Shown: positions 31,465-44,627, numbered from the stretch's first letter. The stretch: 64,000 nucleotides of DNA from Acidovorax sp. HDW3 (GCF_011303755.1 NZ_CP049885.1:2946001-3010000), one strand, 5' to 3'. Notes: generated by a model from the sequence alone, not told the origin. Numbers and translations: made by a program.

Positions 31465-32694
31465 ATGCCCCTGACCTCCCCCCTCCTCATCGCTCTTGCC
31501 GGCATGGCCGCGCTGGCCTCGGCCATGGGCATTGGCCGGTTTGCCTTCACGCCGCTGCTGCCCATGATGCTGCACGACGGCGTGGTCGATATCGCCCAGG
31601 GCAGCTGGCTGGCGACGGCGAATTACTTTGGCTACCTCAGCGGCGCGCTCTTGTACATGGCGCTGCCGCGCCTGCTGCACGGGCCGGGGGCCAGCCATGG
31701 GCTGGCGCTCAATGCGACGTTGGTGCGCGGCGGGCTGGTGGCGACGGCGCTGGTGACAGCGGCGCTGCTGCTGCCCTGGCCGGGCAGCTGGGCGTTTTGG
31801 CGGCTGCTCGCCGGGGTGGCGAGCGCGCTGGTATTCCTGGGCACGGTCAACTGGTGCCTGGGGCGGCTGGCGCAGCTCAAGGCGCCGGCGCTGGGCGGGT
31901 TGATTTTTTGCGGCCCGGGGCTGGGCATCGTGCTCACCGGGCTGGCGGCCAGCGCCATGGTGGCGGCGCACTGGACGGCCGCTGCCGGCTGGGGCTTGTT
32001 TGCCCTGCTCGCCTGCCTGCTGTGCGCGCTGGTGTGGCGGGTTTTCGTGCCGCTGGCGCCAGCCGATGGTACCGGCGCCGGTGCGACGGCGGCGGCGGCG
32101 GCGGCGCAGCTGCCGGCGCCCACGCCGCTGCTCGAACGCAGCCTGCTGGCCCTGGCCTACGGCCTGGCGGGGCTGGGCTACATCGTCACGGCCACTTTCT
32201 TGCCGGTGATTGCGCGTGCAGCGCTGCCGCCGGGCTCGGTCTGGCCGGATTTGTTCTGGCCGCTGTTTGGCCTCGGGGTGGCGCTGGGGGCGGTGCTGTC
32301 CACGCGCATCTCTCCCGCCCGCGACCGGCGCGTGCTGCTGGCGCTGGCCTACGTGCTGCAGGCGCTGGCGATTGCCCTGGGCCTGCTGTGGCCGGGGCGC
32401 CTGGGGTTTGCGCTCGGCAGCTTGCTGCTGGGCATACCGTTCACGGCGATCACGTTTTTTGCCCTGGCCGAGGCACGCCACCAGTGGCCGCAGGCGGGCG
32501 CAGGCTTTACCGGCCTGCTGACGGCGCTCTACGGCATTGGCCAGATCGCTGGCCCGCCCATGGTGGCGGCCCTGCTGGCACGCGCGCCTTCGCAGGCGCA
32601 GGGCTTTGACTGGGCCCTGGGCACGGCCGCAGGGGCGCTGGTGCTGGGGGCGCTGGTGTACCTTGCCATGGTGCTGCGCTGGCGGCGTCAATAG
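31465..32694 (+). CDS. YbfB/YjiJ-family MFS transporter
   Basis: A 409-aa protein with about 12 transmembrane helices of the MFS_4 (YbfB/YjiJ) family. The N-terminus has the family pattern ALASAMGIGRFAFTPLLPMM, and ATANYFGYLSGALLY follows in helix 2. The substrate is unknown. I start at MPLTSPLL; an in-frame start 42 nt upstream is less likely. The TAG stop is immediately followed by repeat copy g, and the gene is convergent with the sensor kinase. Confidence 0.82.
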   Translation: MPLTSPLLIALAGMAALASAMGIGRFAFTPLLPMMLHDGVVDIAQGSWLATANYFGYLSGALLYMALPRLLHGPGASHGLALNATLVRGGLVATALVTAALLLPWPGSWAFWRLLAGVASALVFLGTVNWCLGRLAQLKAPALGGLIFCGPGLGIVLTGLAASAMVAAHWTAAAGWGLFALLACLLCALVWRVFVPLAPADGTGAGATAAAAAAQLPAPTPLLERSLLALAYGLAGLGYIVTATFLPVIARAALPPGSVWPDLFWPLFGLGVALGAVLSTRISPARDRRVLLALAYVLQALAIALGLLWPGRLGFALGSLLLGIPFTAITFFALAEARHQWPQAGAGFTGLLTALYGIGQIAGPPMVAALLARAPSQAQGFDWALGTAAGALVLGALVYLAMVLRWRRQ

Positions 32695-32750
32695 CTATAA
32701 AAATAATAGCTGCTCGCGCTTGATGGGTCAGCGTTGGCAGCTGTTTTTTC
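32695..32750 (+). repeat. Dispersed palindromic repeat, copy g
   Basis: CTATAAAAATAATAGCTGCT, then CGCGCTTGATGGGTCAGCG and TTGGCAGCTGTTTTTT. It overlaps the 3' end of the sensor kinase gene, providing its last codons and stop codon (32728-32730). Confidence 0.87.
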
Positions 32751-33984
32751 CTTGAAGCGGCAGCTGCAGGGTAAAGCAGGCGCCGTGGCTGCCGTCGGGG
32801 CGGGCGCCGCATTGCACCTGGCCGCCGTGGCGCTGGGCGATGGAGCGCACCAGCGCCAGGCCCAGGCCGACGCCGCCCTCGCGCTCGCTGGCGCCGCTGG
32901 CGCGGTAGAAGGGCTCGAAGATGCGTTCGCGCTCGGCGGCGGGCACGCCCGGGCCGTGGTCGCAGACTTGCAGCTGGGCCTGGCCGGCGAGCAGCTGCAG
33001 GTGCAGCTCGATCGGGCCGGGGCTGTAGCGGCGGGCGTTTTCCAGCAGGTTGCGCAGGGCGCGGCGCAGCAGCTTGGCGACGCCGGGCACCTCCAGCGCG
33101 GTGCAGTCTGGCGGCAGGTGCAGTTCGGCGCCGACGCGGGCGGCCTCCTCGGCGGCCAGGCCGATGAGGTCGATGCGCTCGACGCTGCCCATGTCGGCCT
33201 CGCGCGCGTCCAGGCGGCTGGCGAGCAAAATTTCGTCGATCAGCTGGTCAAGCTCGTTGACGTTGCGCTGCATCTCCTGGCGCAGGGCGGCGCCGGTGCT
33301 CGCGGGCAGCAGCTCCAGCCCCATGCGGATGCGCGCCAGCGGCGAACGCAGCTCATGCGAGGCGTTGGCGAGCAGGCTTTTGTGCGCGGCCAGCAGGGCC
33401 TCGATGCGGGCGGCAGCAGCGTTGAACTGGCGCGCCAGGTCGGCCACCTCGTCCTGCCCGCCTTCGGGCACGCGCGCCGTCAAATCGCCCTCGCCAAAGC
33501 GCTGCACGCTGCGCTGCAGGATCTCCAGGCGCTTGAGCAGGCGCCGGATGATGGGGAACACCCCCACCACCACCGCCAGGCTCACCAGGCCAAGCAGCCA
33601 CAGAAAACCCAGCGGCGGGCGCAGCCAGAAGGCCACCTCGGGGTTGCGGTGCGGGCCCGGAGGGCCGCCGCTGCGGTCGCTGCGCGGGGCCATGTGCAGG
33701 CGATAGTCCTGGCCGTCGCGGCCTTCGATGCGCCATTCCACGCCCTCGGCGGGCGGGCCGGGCAGGCGCTGGGCCTGGCCGGCGAGCACCACCTCGCCGC
33801 TGCGGCCCAGCAGCACGATGTCGCGCGTGGGCGGTGTCGGTGGGGCGGTGTTTTGTTCGGCGGCAATGCGCCAGGCCCAGCCGACGAGCAGCGTCAGCAG
33901 TGCCACGCCGCCGACCACCGCCAGCCAGATGCGCAGGTACAGGCGCTGTGAGAAAGCCCGGGCCAGGGCGCGCAGCAAGCCCAT
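32728..33984 (-). CDS. Two-component sensor histidine kinase (EnvZ/RstB-like)
   Basis: A 418-aa membrane kinase. Two hydrophobic segments (residues ~19-40 and ~120-142) flank a ~75-residue Pro-rich periplasmic domain. A HAMP domain follows, then HisKA with the phospho-acceptor in NASHELRSPLARIRMG (His ~210). The HATPase domain has NLLENARRYS, DHGPGVP and GVGLGLALV. It starts 1 nt after its response regulator stop. The signal is unknown. The last residues (NSCQR) are encoded by repeat copy g. Confidence 0.9.
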   Translation of the reverse strand: MGLLRALARAFSQRLYLRIWLAVVGGVALLTLLVGWAWRIAAEQNTAPPTPPTRDIVLLGRSGEVVLAGQAQRLPGPPAEGVEWRIEGRDGQDYRLHMAPRSDRSGGPPGPHRNPEVAFWLRPPLGFLWLLGLVSLAVVVGVFPIIRRLLKRLEILQRSVQRFGEGDLTARVPEGGQDEVADLARQFNAAAARIEALLAAHKSLLANASHELRSPLARIRMGLELLPASTGAALRQEMQRNVNELDQLIDEILLASRLDAREADMGSVERIDLIGLAAEEAARVGAELHLPPDCTALEVPGVAKLLRRALRNLLENARRYSPGPIELHLQLLAGQAQLQVCDHGPGVPAAERERIFEPFYRASGASEREGGVGLGLALVRSIAQRHGGQVQCGARPDGSHGACFTLQLPLQGKNSCQR

Positions 33985-33985
33985 G

Positions 33986-34699
33986 TCAGTCCTGCTGCTT
34001 GGCAAAAACGTAGCCCACGCCGCGCACGGTGAGGATGCGCTTGGGGCTCTTGGGGTCGGCCTCGATGGCGGCGCGGATGCGGCCCATGTGCACGTCGATG
34101 GAGCGGTCGAACGCTTCGAGCTCGCGCCCGCGCACGGCCTCCATGATCTGCTCGCGCGTGAGCACGCGCCCGGCGCTGGCGGCCAGGGTGACGAGCAAAT
34201 CAAACTGGTACGAGGTCAGCTCCGCCGCCTGCCCGGCAACGGTGACGCTGCGCGCGTCGCGGTCGATCTCCAGCTGGCCAAAGCGCAGCCGCTCGCTGCC
34301 GCCGGGCGTGGCCGGGGCCCTGGCGCTGCGCCGCAGCAGGGCGCGGATGCGCGCCAGCAGCTCGCGCGGCTCGAAGGGTTTGGGCAGGTAGTCGTCCGCG
34401 CCCAGCTCCAGGCCGATGATGCGGTCCATGGGGTCGCCCTTGGCCGTGAGCATGAGCACCGGCACCTGCGCCGCCGCCCCGGGCAGGGCGCGGATGCGCC
34501 GGCAGATCTCCAGCCCATCCATGTCGGGCAGCATCAAATCCAGCAGCACCAACGCCGGCAGGCGTTCGCCTTGCAGCTGCGCCAGGCCGCTGGCGCCGTC
34601 GGCACAGTGCAGCACCGCCAGGCCGTTGTGGCCCAGGTACTCGGCCACCATCTGCGCCAGACGGTGGTCGTCTTCGATCATCAGCAACGGGGTGTTCAT
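33986..34699 (-). CDS. OmpR-family response regulator
   Basis: A 237-aa regulator. The receiver domain has DD at residues 10-11, the phosphorylation site D54 in LLDLMLPDMDG, and K107 in LPKPFEP. The C-terminal winged helix has LTSYQFDLLVTLA, GRELEAFDRSIDVHMGRIRAAI and ILTVRGVGYVF. It is the first gene of a two-gene operon with the sensor kinase. RstA is the closest well-known type; targets are unknown. Confidence 0.92.
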   Translation of the reverse strand: MNTPLLMIEDDHRLAQMVAEYLGHNGLAVLHCADGASGLAQLQGERLPALVLLDLMLPDMDGLEICRRIRALPGAAAQVPVLMLTAKGDPMDRIIGLELGADDYLPKPFEPRELLARIRALLRRSARAPATPGGSERLRFGQLEIDRDARSVTVAGQAAELTSYQFDLLVTLAASAGRVLTREQIMEAVRGRELEAFDRSIDVHMGRIRAAIEADPKSPKRILTVRGVGYVFAKQQD

Positions 34700-34789
34700 G
34701 CCTTGATTGTCACGGCGGCACGCACCGGGCGCTTGTCGGCGGTGTAAAGCGGGGGTAAAGGCTTTGCAGGTGGCGCCTGGAATGGCGCT

Positions 34790-36112
34790 TCAGGAGCGCG
34801 CCTGCACCCTGGCCGCCAGCGCCACCAGCAGCAGCACCGGCAGCCCCAGCAGCGCCGTGCCGAGGAAAAATTCCTGGTAGCCGTAGGCATCGACAAAGCG
34901 CCCGGAAAACCCCGCCAGCCACTTGGGCGCGAGCAGCATCATGGAGCTGAACAGCGCGTACTGCGTGGCCGAGTACTGCACATTGGTCAGCCCCGAGAGG
35001 TAAGCGATGAAGGCCGCCGAGGCGATGCCGCCGGCCAGGTTGTCGGCCGAGACGACAAAAATCAGCCCCGTCAGGTCGTGCCCGCGCGTGGCCAGCCAGG
35101 CGAACAACAGGTTGCTCGCCGCCGACAGCAGTGCGCCCAGCAGCAGCACCCGCATCACGCCCCAGCGCAGCGCCATGGCGCCGCCCAAAAAGGCGCCGCC
35201 CAGGGTCATGAGCACGCCGTAAATCTTGGTCACGGCCGCCACCTCGTCCTTGGTGAACCCCATATCGACGTAGAACGGATTGGCCATGATGCCCATCACC
35301 ACGTCGCTGATGCGGTAGACCGCAATCAGCGCCAGGATCAGCAGCGCCTGCCAGCGGTAGCGGCCCAGAAAATCGGCAAACGGCGCCACCAGCGCGCCGT
35401 GCAGCCAGGCCGCCAGCCCTTGCGCCGGCGGCTGCGGGCGCGACTGCGGCTCGGGCGCGAGCAGCACCGTGATCATGCCGACCGCCATCGACGCCGCCAT
35501 GGCCAGGTAGGCCATGCGCCAGGCGCCCGCCTGGTAGCCGCTGATGCCCGCTGCCTCCGAGCGCGCCGCCAGCCACAGCACGCCGGCGCCGGCCCAGATC
35601 ATGGCCAGGCGGTAGCCGCTTTGGTAGGTGGCCGAGAGCGCCGCCTGGCGCTCGGTGTCGGCGCTTTCGATGCGGTAGGCGTCCAGGGCGATGTCTTGCG
35701 TCGCCGAGCCAAACGCCACCGCCAGCGCACACCACACCAGCGGCGTGAGCGCCTGCTGCGGATCGTTGCCGGCCATGCCCACGAGGCCCAGCACCACCAG
35801 CGCCTGCGCCAGCAGCAGCCAGCTGCGCCGCCGCCCCAGGGCGCGCGTCAGGAACGGCAGCGGCAGGCGATCGACCAGCGGCGCCCACACCCACTTGAAG
35901 GCGTAGGCCAGCCCGACCCAGGACAGGTAGCCGATGGTGGTGCGGTCCACCCCCGCCTCGCGCAGCCAGAACGACAGCGTGCCCAGCACCAGCAAAAGCG
36001 GCAATCCAGCAGAAAAACCCAGCGCCAACATGCGCAGGCTGGCCGGTTCGGTATAGACGCGCCAGGTGGCGGCCCAGCTGCGGCGGGGGGGCATGGAGGA
36101 GGGCTGGGACAT
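34790..36112 (-). CDS. ampG: AmpG-like muropeptide MFS permease
   Basis: A protein of about 440 aa with 12-14 hydrophobic helices. Family features: LALGFSAGLPLLLVLGTLSFWL at the first helix, VGLAYAFKWVWAPLVDRLPLPF, ATQDIALDAYRIE near residue 160, and GFTKDEVAAVTKIYG. AmpG imports anhydro-muropeptides for cell-wall recycling. The start is uncertain: in-frame ATGs occur at 36163 and 36112, and none has a clear ribosome binding site. I use 36112 because the upstream stretch looks like intergenic, possibly repeat-derived, sequence. Confidence 0.85.
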   Translation of the reverse strand: MSQPSSMPPRRSWAATWRVYTEPASLRMLALGFSAGLPLLLVLGTLSFWLREAGVDRTTIGYLSWVGLAYAFKWVWAPLVDRLPLPFLTRALGRRRSWLLLAQALVVLGLVGMAGNDPQQALTPLVWCALAVAFGSATQDIALDAYRIESADTERQAALSATYQSGYRLAMIWAGAGVLWLAARSEAAGISGYQAGAWRMAYLAMAASMAVGMITVLLAPEPQSRPQPPAQGLAAWLHGALVAPFADFLGRYRWQALLILALIAVYRISDVVMGIMANPFYVDMGFTKDEVAAVTKIYGVLMTLGGAFLGGAMALRWGVMRVLLLGALLSAASNLLFAWLATRGHDLTGLIFVVSADNLAGGIASAAFIAYLSGLTNVQYSATQYALFSSMMLLAPKWLAGFSGRFVDAYGYQEFFLGTALLGLPVLLLVALAARVQARS

Positions 36113-36232
36113 GCGGGAAAGCGGCGTGAAATGCTCTGAAATAGGTAGCGACTGGCGCAGCATGGGCGCTGCAGTCGGTTATTTTGCGCCATGGCCCTGG
36201 CGGGAGCCGATCTTGGGGCAAGATGCCGGCCC

Positions 36233-37120
36233 ATGATGCACCTCTCCCCCTCCACCCGGGGCATGGCCCTGGTGGTTCTTGCGGCTGTGCTCTGGGGTAC
36301 GGGCGGCACGGCCCAAAGCCTGGCGCCGGCACAGCTCTCGCCGTACTGGGTGGGGGCGCTGCGCGTGGCCTTTGCCGCCGTTTTTTTCGCCCTGCTGGCC
36401 GGGCCGCGCGCCGTGGGAGCGCAGCCGCCCTGGCCCTGGCGCCGGCTGTGGCCGGCGGCGCTGTGCATTGCCAGCTACAACCTGAGTTTTTTTGCCGGCG
36501 TCAAGCTCTCGGGCGTGGCCCTGGGCACGGCGCTGGCGATTGGCAGCGGGCCGCTGTGGGCGGGCTTGCTCGAAGCGCTGTGGCTGCGCCGCTGGCCCAG
36601 CCCGCTGTGGTGGCTGGGCACGGTGGTGAGCGTGGCCGGCGGCGTGGCCATGGTGCTGGGCCAGGGCGGGGCGCTGCAGCTGTCGGCAGCGGGCGTGGCG
36701 CTGTGTCTGCTGGCGGGCCTGTGCTATGCCATCTACGCGCTGCTGAGCAAATCGCTGGTGCTGCAGCTGGGGCCGGCGCGCACCAATCTGGGCGTGTTTG
36801 TGCTGGCCTCGCTGCTGTCGCTGCCGCTGGCCTGGGCCTTGGCCGGGCCGCTGCAGACCGATGCCCGGGGCTGGGCGGTGGCGCTGTACCTGGGGCTGGT
36901 GAGCTCGGGGCTGGCGTACCTGTTGTTCACGACGGCGCTGCGCCATGTCTCGGGCGCCACCGGGGTCACGCTGGCGCTGTTTGAGCCGGTGACGGCCTTT
37001 GCCCTGGCGGTGCTGGTGGTGGGCGAGGCACCGCAGGCCCTGGCTTATGCCGGCCTGGGGGCGGTGTTGCTGGGCTTGCTGCTGGTGGTCTGGGCCGAGC
37101 TGCGCACGCAGCGGCGGTGA
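36233..37120 (+). CDS. EamA-family (DMT) transporter
   Basis: A 295-aa protein with ten predicted helices forming two EamA repeats. The first begins GMALVVLAAVLWGTGGTAQ, and the second LSAAGVALCLLAGLCYAIYALLSK near residue 145. These proteins usually export metabolites such as amino acids; the substrate here is unknown. It diverges from the AmpG gene and ends 34 nt before the M48 protease start. Confidence 0.85.
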   Translation: MMHLSPSTRGMALVVLAAVLWGTGGTAQSLAPAQLSPYWVGALRVAFAAVFFALLAGPRAVGAQPPWPWRRLWPAALCIASYNLSFFAGVKLSGVALGTALAIGSGPLWAGLLEALWLRRWPSPLWWLGTVVSVAGGVAMVLGQGGALQLSAAGVALCLLAGLCYAIYALLSKSLVLQLGPARTNLGVFVLASLLSLPLAWALAGPLQTDARGWAVALYLGLVSSGLAYLLFTTALRHVSGATGVTLALFEPVTAFALAVLVVGEAPQALAYAGLGAVLLGLLLVVWAELRTQRR

Positions 37121-37154
37121 TGGAAAAATAGCGTTTTGTCCCCAACTGGCTGCC

Positions 37155-37964
37155 ATGAAAAAAACCCTGCCTTTGTCTTGTGTGCGAATGCTTGCCGCCG
37201 CCCTGGCGTTGGCTGCGGGCGCGGCCTGGGCGCAGGTGGATGTGGGCGCGGCGTCGAGCCTGCGCACCCTGGTGCCGGCCGAGACGCTGGAGCAGTCGGC
37301 GCAGCAGCAGTACGCGCAGCTGCTCGAACAGGCGCGGGCGCAGCGTGCCCTGGCGCCCGAGGGCAACCCACAGCTGCGCAAGCTGCGCGCCATTGCGCAG
37401 CGCCTGATTCCGTACGCGGCGCAGTGGAACCCGCGTGCGCGCCAGTGGCGCTGGGAGATCAACCTCATCGGCAGCAAGGAGGTCAACGCCTTTTGTATGC
37501 CGGGTGGAAAAATTGTTTTCTACACCGGCATCCTCAACCAGCTGCAACTGACCGACGATGAGATCGCCATGGTCATGGGCCACGAAATGGCGCACGCCCT
37601 GCGCGAGCACGCGCGCGAGCGGCTGGTCAAAACCCAGGCCACCAACATCGGCCTGCGCCTGGGCGCGCAGCTCTTGGGGCTGGGTGATGTCGGCACCCTG
37701 GCGGCCAACCTGGGCGGGCAGCTGCTGACGCTCAAGTTCAGCCGCAGCGACGAGAGCGAGTCCGATCTGGTCGGTCTGGAGCTGGCGGCGCGCGCCGGCT
37801 TCAACCCCCAGGCGAGCGTGACGCTGTGGCAAAAAATGAGCCAGGCCAGCGGCGGCGAGGGCTTCGGTTTTCTGTCCACCCATCCCACGGGGCCAGACCG
37901 CATCCACGAACTGCAGGCCAATCTGCCGAAGGTGCAAAAGCTCTACGAACAGGCGCGGCGGTAA
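37155..37964 (+). CDS. M48-family zinc metalloprotease, exported
   Basis: A 269-aa protein with a signal peptide (cleavage after ...GAAWA, residue ~26). The zinc motif HEMAH is at residues 143-147, and the third ligand is the glutamate in SESDLVGLE near residue 202. FCMPGGKIVFYTGIL precedes the motif, as in the LoiP/YcaL/BepA group of periplasmic outer-membrane quality-control proteases. It lacks the C-terminal TPR domain of BepA. A MITE-like relic begins just after the stop. Confidence 0.9.
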   Translation: MKKTLPLSCVRMLAAALALAAGAAWAQVDVGAASSLRTLVPAETLEQSAQQQYAQLLEQARAQRALAPEGNPQLRKLRAIAQRLIPYAAQWNPRARQWRWEINLIGSKEVNAFCMPGGKIVFYTGILNQLQLTDDEIAMVMGHEMAHALREHARERLVKTQATNIGLRLGAQLLGLGDVGTLAANLGGQLLTLKFSRSDESESDLVGLELAARAGFNPQASVTLWQKMSQASGGEGFGFLSTHPTGPDRIHELQANLPKVQKLYEQARR

Positions 37965-37968
37965 TGAG

Positions 37969-38035
37969 GGCAACGCTGAAAAAGTCCCTCACGCGCGCCG
38001 CATCGCAGGGACTTCTTTCGATTGCGCGATGCCCT
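37969..38035 (+). repeat. Relic of a MITE-like element
   Basis: GGCAACGCTGAAAAAGTCC, then CTCACGCGCGCCGCATC, closely matches the right terminal repeat of the 161-bp element at 46148-46308. Downstream AGGGACTT can pair back with AAGTCCCT. Only one end is recognisable. It begins 4 nt after the M48 protease stop codon. The rest of the gap 37965-38177 has repeat copy h and no gene. Confidence 0.65.
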
Positions 38036-38056
38036 TGCCTGCCCGAGCCGCTTAGA

Positions 38057-38111
38057 TAAAAACCAGCGCAAACGCTTACCCAATAAGCGTAAATAGCTCA
38101 TTTTTTTATAG
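38057..38111 (-). repeat. Dispersed palindromic repeat, copy h (inverted)
   Basis: Minus strand: CTATAAAAAAATGAGCTATT, then TACGCTTATTGGGTAAGCG and TTTGCGCTGGTTTTT. It lies between the M48 protease and metH ends, which are convergent. Confidence 0.8.
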
Positions 38112-38177
38112 CAAAACACCACTGCAGAGTGCCGCACGCGGCGGCACTGGCCTGGCGGGATTAAAACGGTCGCTGCC

Positions 38178-40922
<2,745 letters not shown>

Positions 40923-40924
40923 GG

Positions 40925-41065
40925 GCTCACCTGTGAAAAACCGAGGGCAGAAAAGACAGGTGAGCGCCGTTGCATCGCGTCGGCAGGGCGCTTCCCGCCG
41001 CCACCCCAAGCCTGACAGCGCGTGCCGGACGGCACCCGCGCTGCTGCAGCGCTCCTTGGGGCGAA
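40925..41065 (-). promoter_or_regulatory. S-adenosylhomocysteine (SAH) riboswitch with an SD-sequestering hairpin
   Basis: On the minus strand CCCCAAGGAGCGCTGCAGC (41061-41043) leads into a P2 hairpin (CAGCGCGGGTGCC/GGCACGCGCTG), then CAGGCTTGGGG closes P1 (41014-41004). Downstream GCGCTC (40967-40962) can pair with GAGCGC of the 5' strand, the SAH pseudoknot. The GGAGCGCTGC and CAGGCT elements match the known SAH aptamer. GCTCACCTGT (40965-40956) is also a perfect complement of ACAGGTGAGC (40934-40925), which holds the metH Shine-Dalgarno 2-9 nt before the ATG. So SAH binding should free the SD and turn translation on. Confidence 0.88.
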
Positions 41066-41075
41066 GCCTGCGATT

Positions 41076-41250
41076 TTACGGCCAGGGCCGTGCCTGTGCT
41101 TCCGGCTGTGTGCCCAGCCGCTGCACCAGGAAGTCGATCATCGCCCGCACCTTGGCCGGCGTGTGCCGCGCCGCCGGCCAGACGACGTGGATGCCGCCCA
41201 GATCGCGCGCCGGCTGCTCCAGCGCCAGCGCCTGCAAAGCACCGCGCGGC
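41076..41250 (-). pseudogene. Remnant of a LysR-family regulator (C-terminus only)
   Basis: About 58 codons on the minus strand give [34 protein letters not shown] and IDFLVQRL, ending in TAA at 41078-41076. This is the typical end of a LysR substrate-binding domain. There is no DNA-binding domain upstream; the sequence changes abruptly near 41250 into plus-strand remnants of another gene. It is read as a deletion relic. Confidence 0.7.
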
Positions 41251-41257
41251 GCGGCCG

Positions 41258-41557
41258 CAGGCCATCGTGCTCATCACGGCGCACTGGTTGGCGCCGCCGC
41301 CCAGCCCGGCCTGCTGGCCGACTGGGCCGTGGCGAGCGGCCCCGCCGGGCGCCTGTCGCACCCGCCGCGCGCCGAGGAGCATCTGCTGCCGCTGCATGTG
41401 GTGGCCGGCGAGGGCCGGTTCACGGTGCGCCTGGAAGGCATACCCGAGGCCGACATGGACAAGTTCGAGCAGAGGTCGTGGCCGAGCACGCGCAGCGCAT
41501 GGCGCGCGGGGCGCTGCACCACTGGGGCCTGCAGACGCTGACCGTGCACCGGTCTTG
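41258..41557 (+). pseudogene. Frameshifted remnant, partly a DODA-type extradiol dioxygenase
   Basis: One frame gives [10 protein letters not shown], matching the strand with the catalytic histidine in class III extradiol dioxygenases (DODA/YgiD). Another frame gives [20 protein letters not shown] and [15 protein letters not shown], the C-terminal part of the same family. The middle is missing and the frames disagree. A third stretch ([16 protein letters not shown], then [19 protein letters not shown] in another frame) is not recognised. It appears decayed. Confidence 0.6.
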
Positions 41558-41677
41558 ATATGGTTTTTGTATATCGCCGGCATTGGCTCAATTGATTTTT
41601 CTTTTGCGGCTGGTTTTCCTACCATGGGCGCAGCCGTGAACGGCCTCTTCTTTTCACCCCCGCACCAGGAGCGCCCC

Positions 41678-43219
41678 ATGACCGACCCCCGCAAGCAATG
41701 CCCTTTCGCCCACGCTGCCACCCACCTGACCACCGACTTCGGCGCCCCCGTGCCGACGAACCGCGACAGCCTCACGGCCGGAGCGCGCGGCCCGCTGCTG
41801 GCGCAGGACGTGTGGCTCAACGAGAAGCTGGCCAACTTCGTGCGTGAGGTGATCCCCGAGCGGCGTATGCACGCCAAGGGTTCCGGCGCGTTCGGCACCT
41901 TCACCGTGACGCAGGACATCACCCGCTACACCCGCGCTGCTCTCTTCAGCCAGGTGGGCAAGCAGACCGAGATGTTCGCGCGCTTCACCACCGTGGCCGG
42001 CGAGCGCGGCGCGGCCGACGCCGAGCGCGACATTCGCGGCTTTGCCCTCAAGTTCTACACCGAGGAGGGCAACTGGGACATGGTGGGCAACAACACGCCG
42101 GTGTTCTTCATCCGCGATCCGCGCCAGTTCCCCGACCTGAACAAGGCCGTCAAGCGCGACCCGCGCACGAATCTGCGCAGCAGCACGCACAACTGGGACT
42201 ACTGGACGCTCATCCCGGAGGCGCTGCACCAGATCACCATCGTCATGAGCGAGCGCGGCATCCCGGCGAGCTACCGCCACATGCACGGCTTTGGCTCGCA
42301 CACCTACAGCTTCTGGAACGCGGCGGGCGAGCGCTTCTGGGTCAAATTCCACTTCAAGACGCAGCAGGGCATCCGGAACCTGAGCGACACCGAGGCCGAG
42401 GCCCTGATCGGCCGTGACCGCGAGAGCCACCAGCGCGACCTGTACGAGGCCATTGCGCGCGGCGACTTCCCGAAGTGGACGATGTACGTGCAGGTCATGC
42501 CCGAGCAGGATGCCGAGAAGGTGCCCTACCACCCCTTCGACCTGACCAAGGTCTGGCCGCACGCCGACTACCCGCTGATCGAGGTCGGCGAGTTCGCGCT
42601 CAACAAGAACCCCGAGAACTTCTTTGCCGATGTGGAGCAGAGCGCCTTTGCGCCCAGCAACCTGGTGCCCGGCATCGGCGTGTCGCCCGACAAGATGCTG
42701 CAGGCGCGCCTGTTCAACTACGCCGACGCACAGCGCTACCGCCTGGGCACGAACCACCAGCAGATCCCCGTCAACGCCGCGCGCTGCCCAGTGCACAGCA
42801 ACCACCGCGACGGCCAGGGCCGGGTGGACGGCAACTACGGCAGCGCGCCGCACTACGAGCCCAACAGCTTTGGCCAGTGGCAGGCGCAGCCGCAGTTTGC
42901 CGAGCCGCCGCTGCGCCTGTCGGGCAACGCCCAGCATTGGCGCTTTGACGAGGACGACAGCAACTACTTCGAGCAGCCGCGCAAGCTCTTCCAGCGGATG
43001 AACGCGGCGCAAAAGCAGGCCCTGTTCGGCAACACCGCCCGCGCCATGGGCGACGCGCCCGAGTTCGTCAAGCACCGCCACATCCGCAACTGCCACGCCG
43101 CCGACCCGGCCTACGGCGCCGGCGTGGCCCAGGCGCTGGGGCTGGACCTGCACAAGGCGCTGGCCTCGCAGCACGACGACCCGATGTGGGGCAACCCGCT
43201 GGTGGCGCTTCCGGCATAA
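41678..43219 (+). CDS. katA: Catalase (small-subunit, clade 3 type)
   Basis: A 513-aa haem catalase that dismutates hydrogen peroxide. Distal-side residues: the catalytic histidine in [12 protein letters not shown] near residue 66 and asparagine in [11 protein letters not shown] near residue 138. The proximal haem tyrosine is in [14 protein letters not shown] near residue 350. The length and lack of a C-terminal flavodoxin-like domain indicate a small-subunit enzyme. AGGAGCG precedes the ATG. It is convergent with the sigma-54 activator, with repeat copy i between. Confidence 0.95.
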   Translation: MTDPRKQCPFAHAATHLTTDFGAPVPTNRDSLTAGARGPLLAQDVWLNEKLANFVREVIPERRMHAKGSGAFGTFTVTQDITRYTRAALFSQVGKQTEMFARFTTVAGERGAADAERDIRGFALKFYTEEGNWDMVGNNTPVFFIRDPRQFPDLNKAVKRDPRTNLRSSTHNWDYWTLIPEALHQITIVMSERGIPASYRHMHGFGSHTYSFWNAAGERFWVKFHFKTQQGIRNLSDTEAEALIGRDRESHQRDLYEAIARGDFPKWTMYVQVMPEQDAEKVPYHPFDLTKVWPHADYPLIEVGEFALNKNPENFFADVEQSAFAPSNLVPGIGVSPDKMLQARLFNYADAQRYRLGTNHQQIPVNAARCPVHSNHRDGQGRVDGNYGSAPHYEPNSFGQWQAQPQFAEPPLRLSGNAQHWRFDEDDSNYFEQPRKLFQRMNAAQKQALFGNTARAMGDAPEFVKHRHIRNCHAADPAYGAGVAQALGLDLHKALASQHDDPMWGNPLVALPA

Positions 43220-43272
43220 AAAAGGCCGCTAACGCTTACCAGACAAGCGCTAACAGCTATTAAATTAATAGC
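43220..43272 (-). repeat. Dispersed palindromic repeat, copy i (inverted)
   Basis: Minus strand: GCTATTAATTTAATAGCTGT, then TAGCGCTTGTCTGGTAAGCG and TTAGCGGCCTTTTTT. It fills the gap between the convergent katA and sigma-54 activator genes. Confidence 0.87.
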
Positions 43273-43275
43273 AAA

Positions 43276-44553
<1,278 letters not shown>

Positions 44554-44560
44554 GCCCCAT

Positions 44561-44627
44561 GCTGCCACGAAATGGCAGCCTCTGCCGTCACACTGCCAGC
44601 AATGGCCGACCGTGCCATTGCGGCATC
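44561..44627. promoter_or_regulatory. Cluster of TGCC/GGCA dyads, candidate activator binding sites
   Basis: Three dyads follow one another: GCTGCCA-CGAAA-TGGCAGC (44561-44579, perfect), TGCCAGCAATGGCC (44595-44608), and TGCCATTGCGGCA (44614-44626). GCAATGGC and GCCATTGC also form a perfect inverted repeat with a 7-nt spacer (44599-44621). They lie 60-125 bp upstream of the sigma-54 promoter, a usual position for enhancer sites of such activators. Confidence 0.55.

Noticed and set aside
41543-41560. A second sigma-54-like site before katA (GTGCACCGGTCTTGAT)
   Set aside because: It shares 12 of 16 bases with the ccoG promoter but lacks the essential GG at -24 (TG instead), and no dyads lie upstream.
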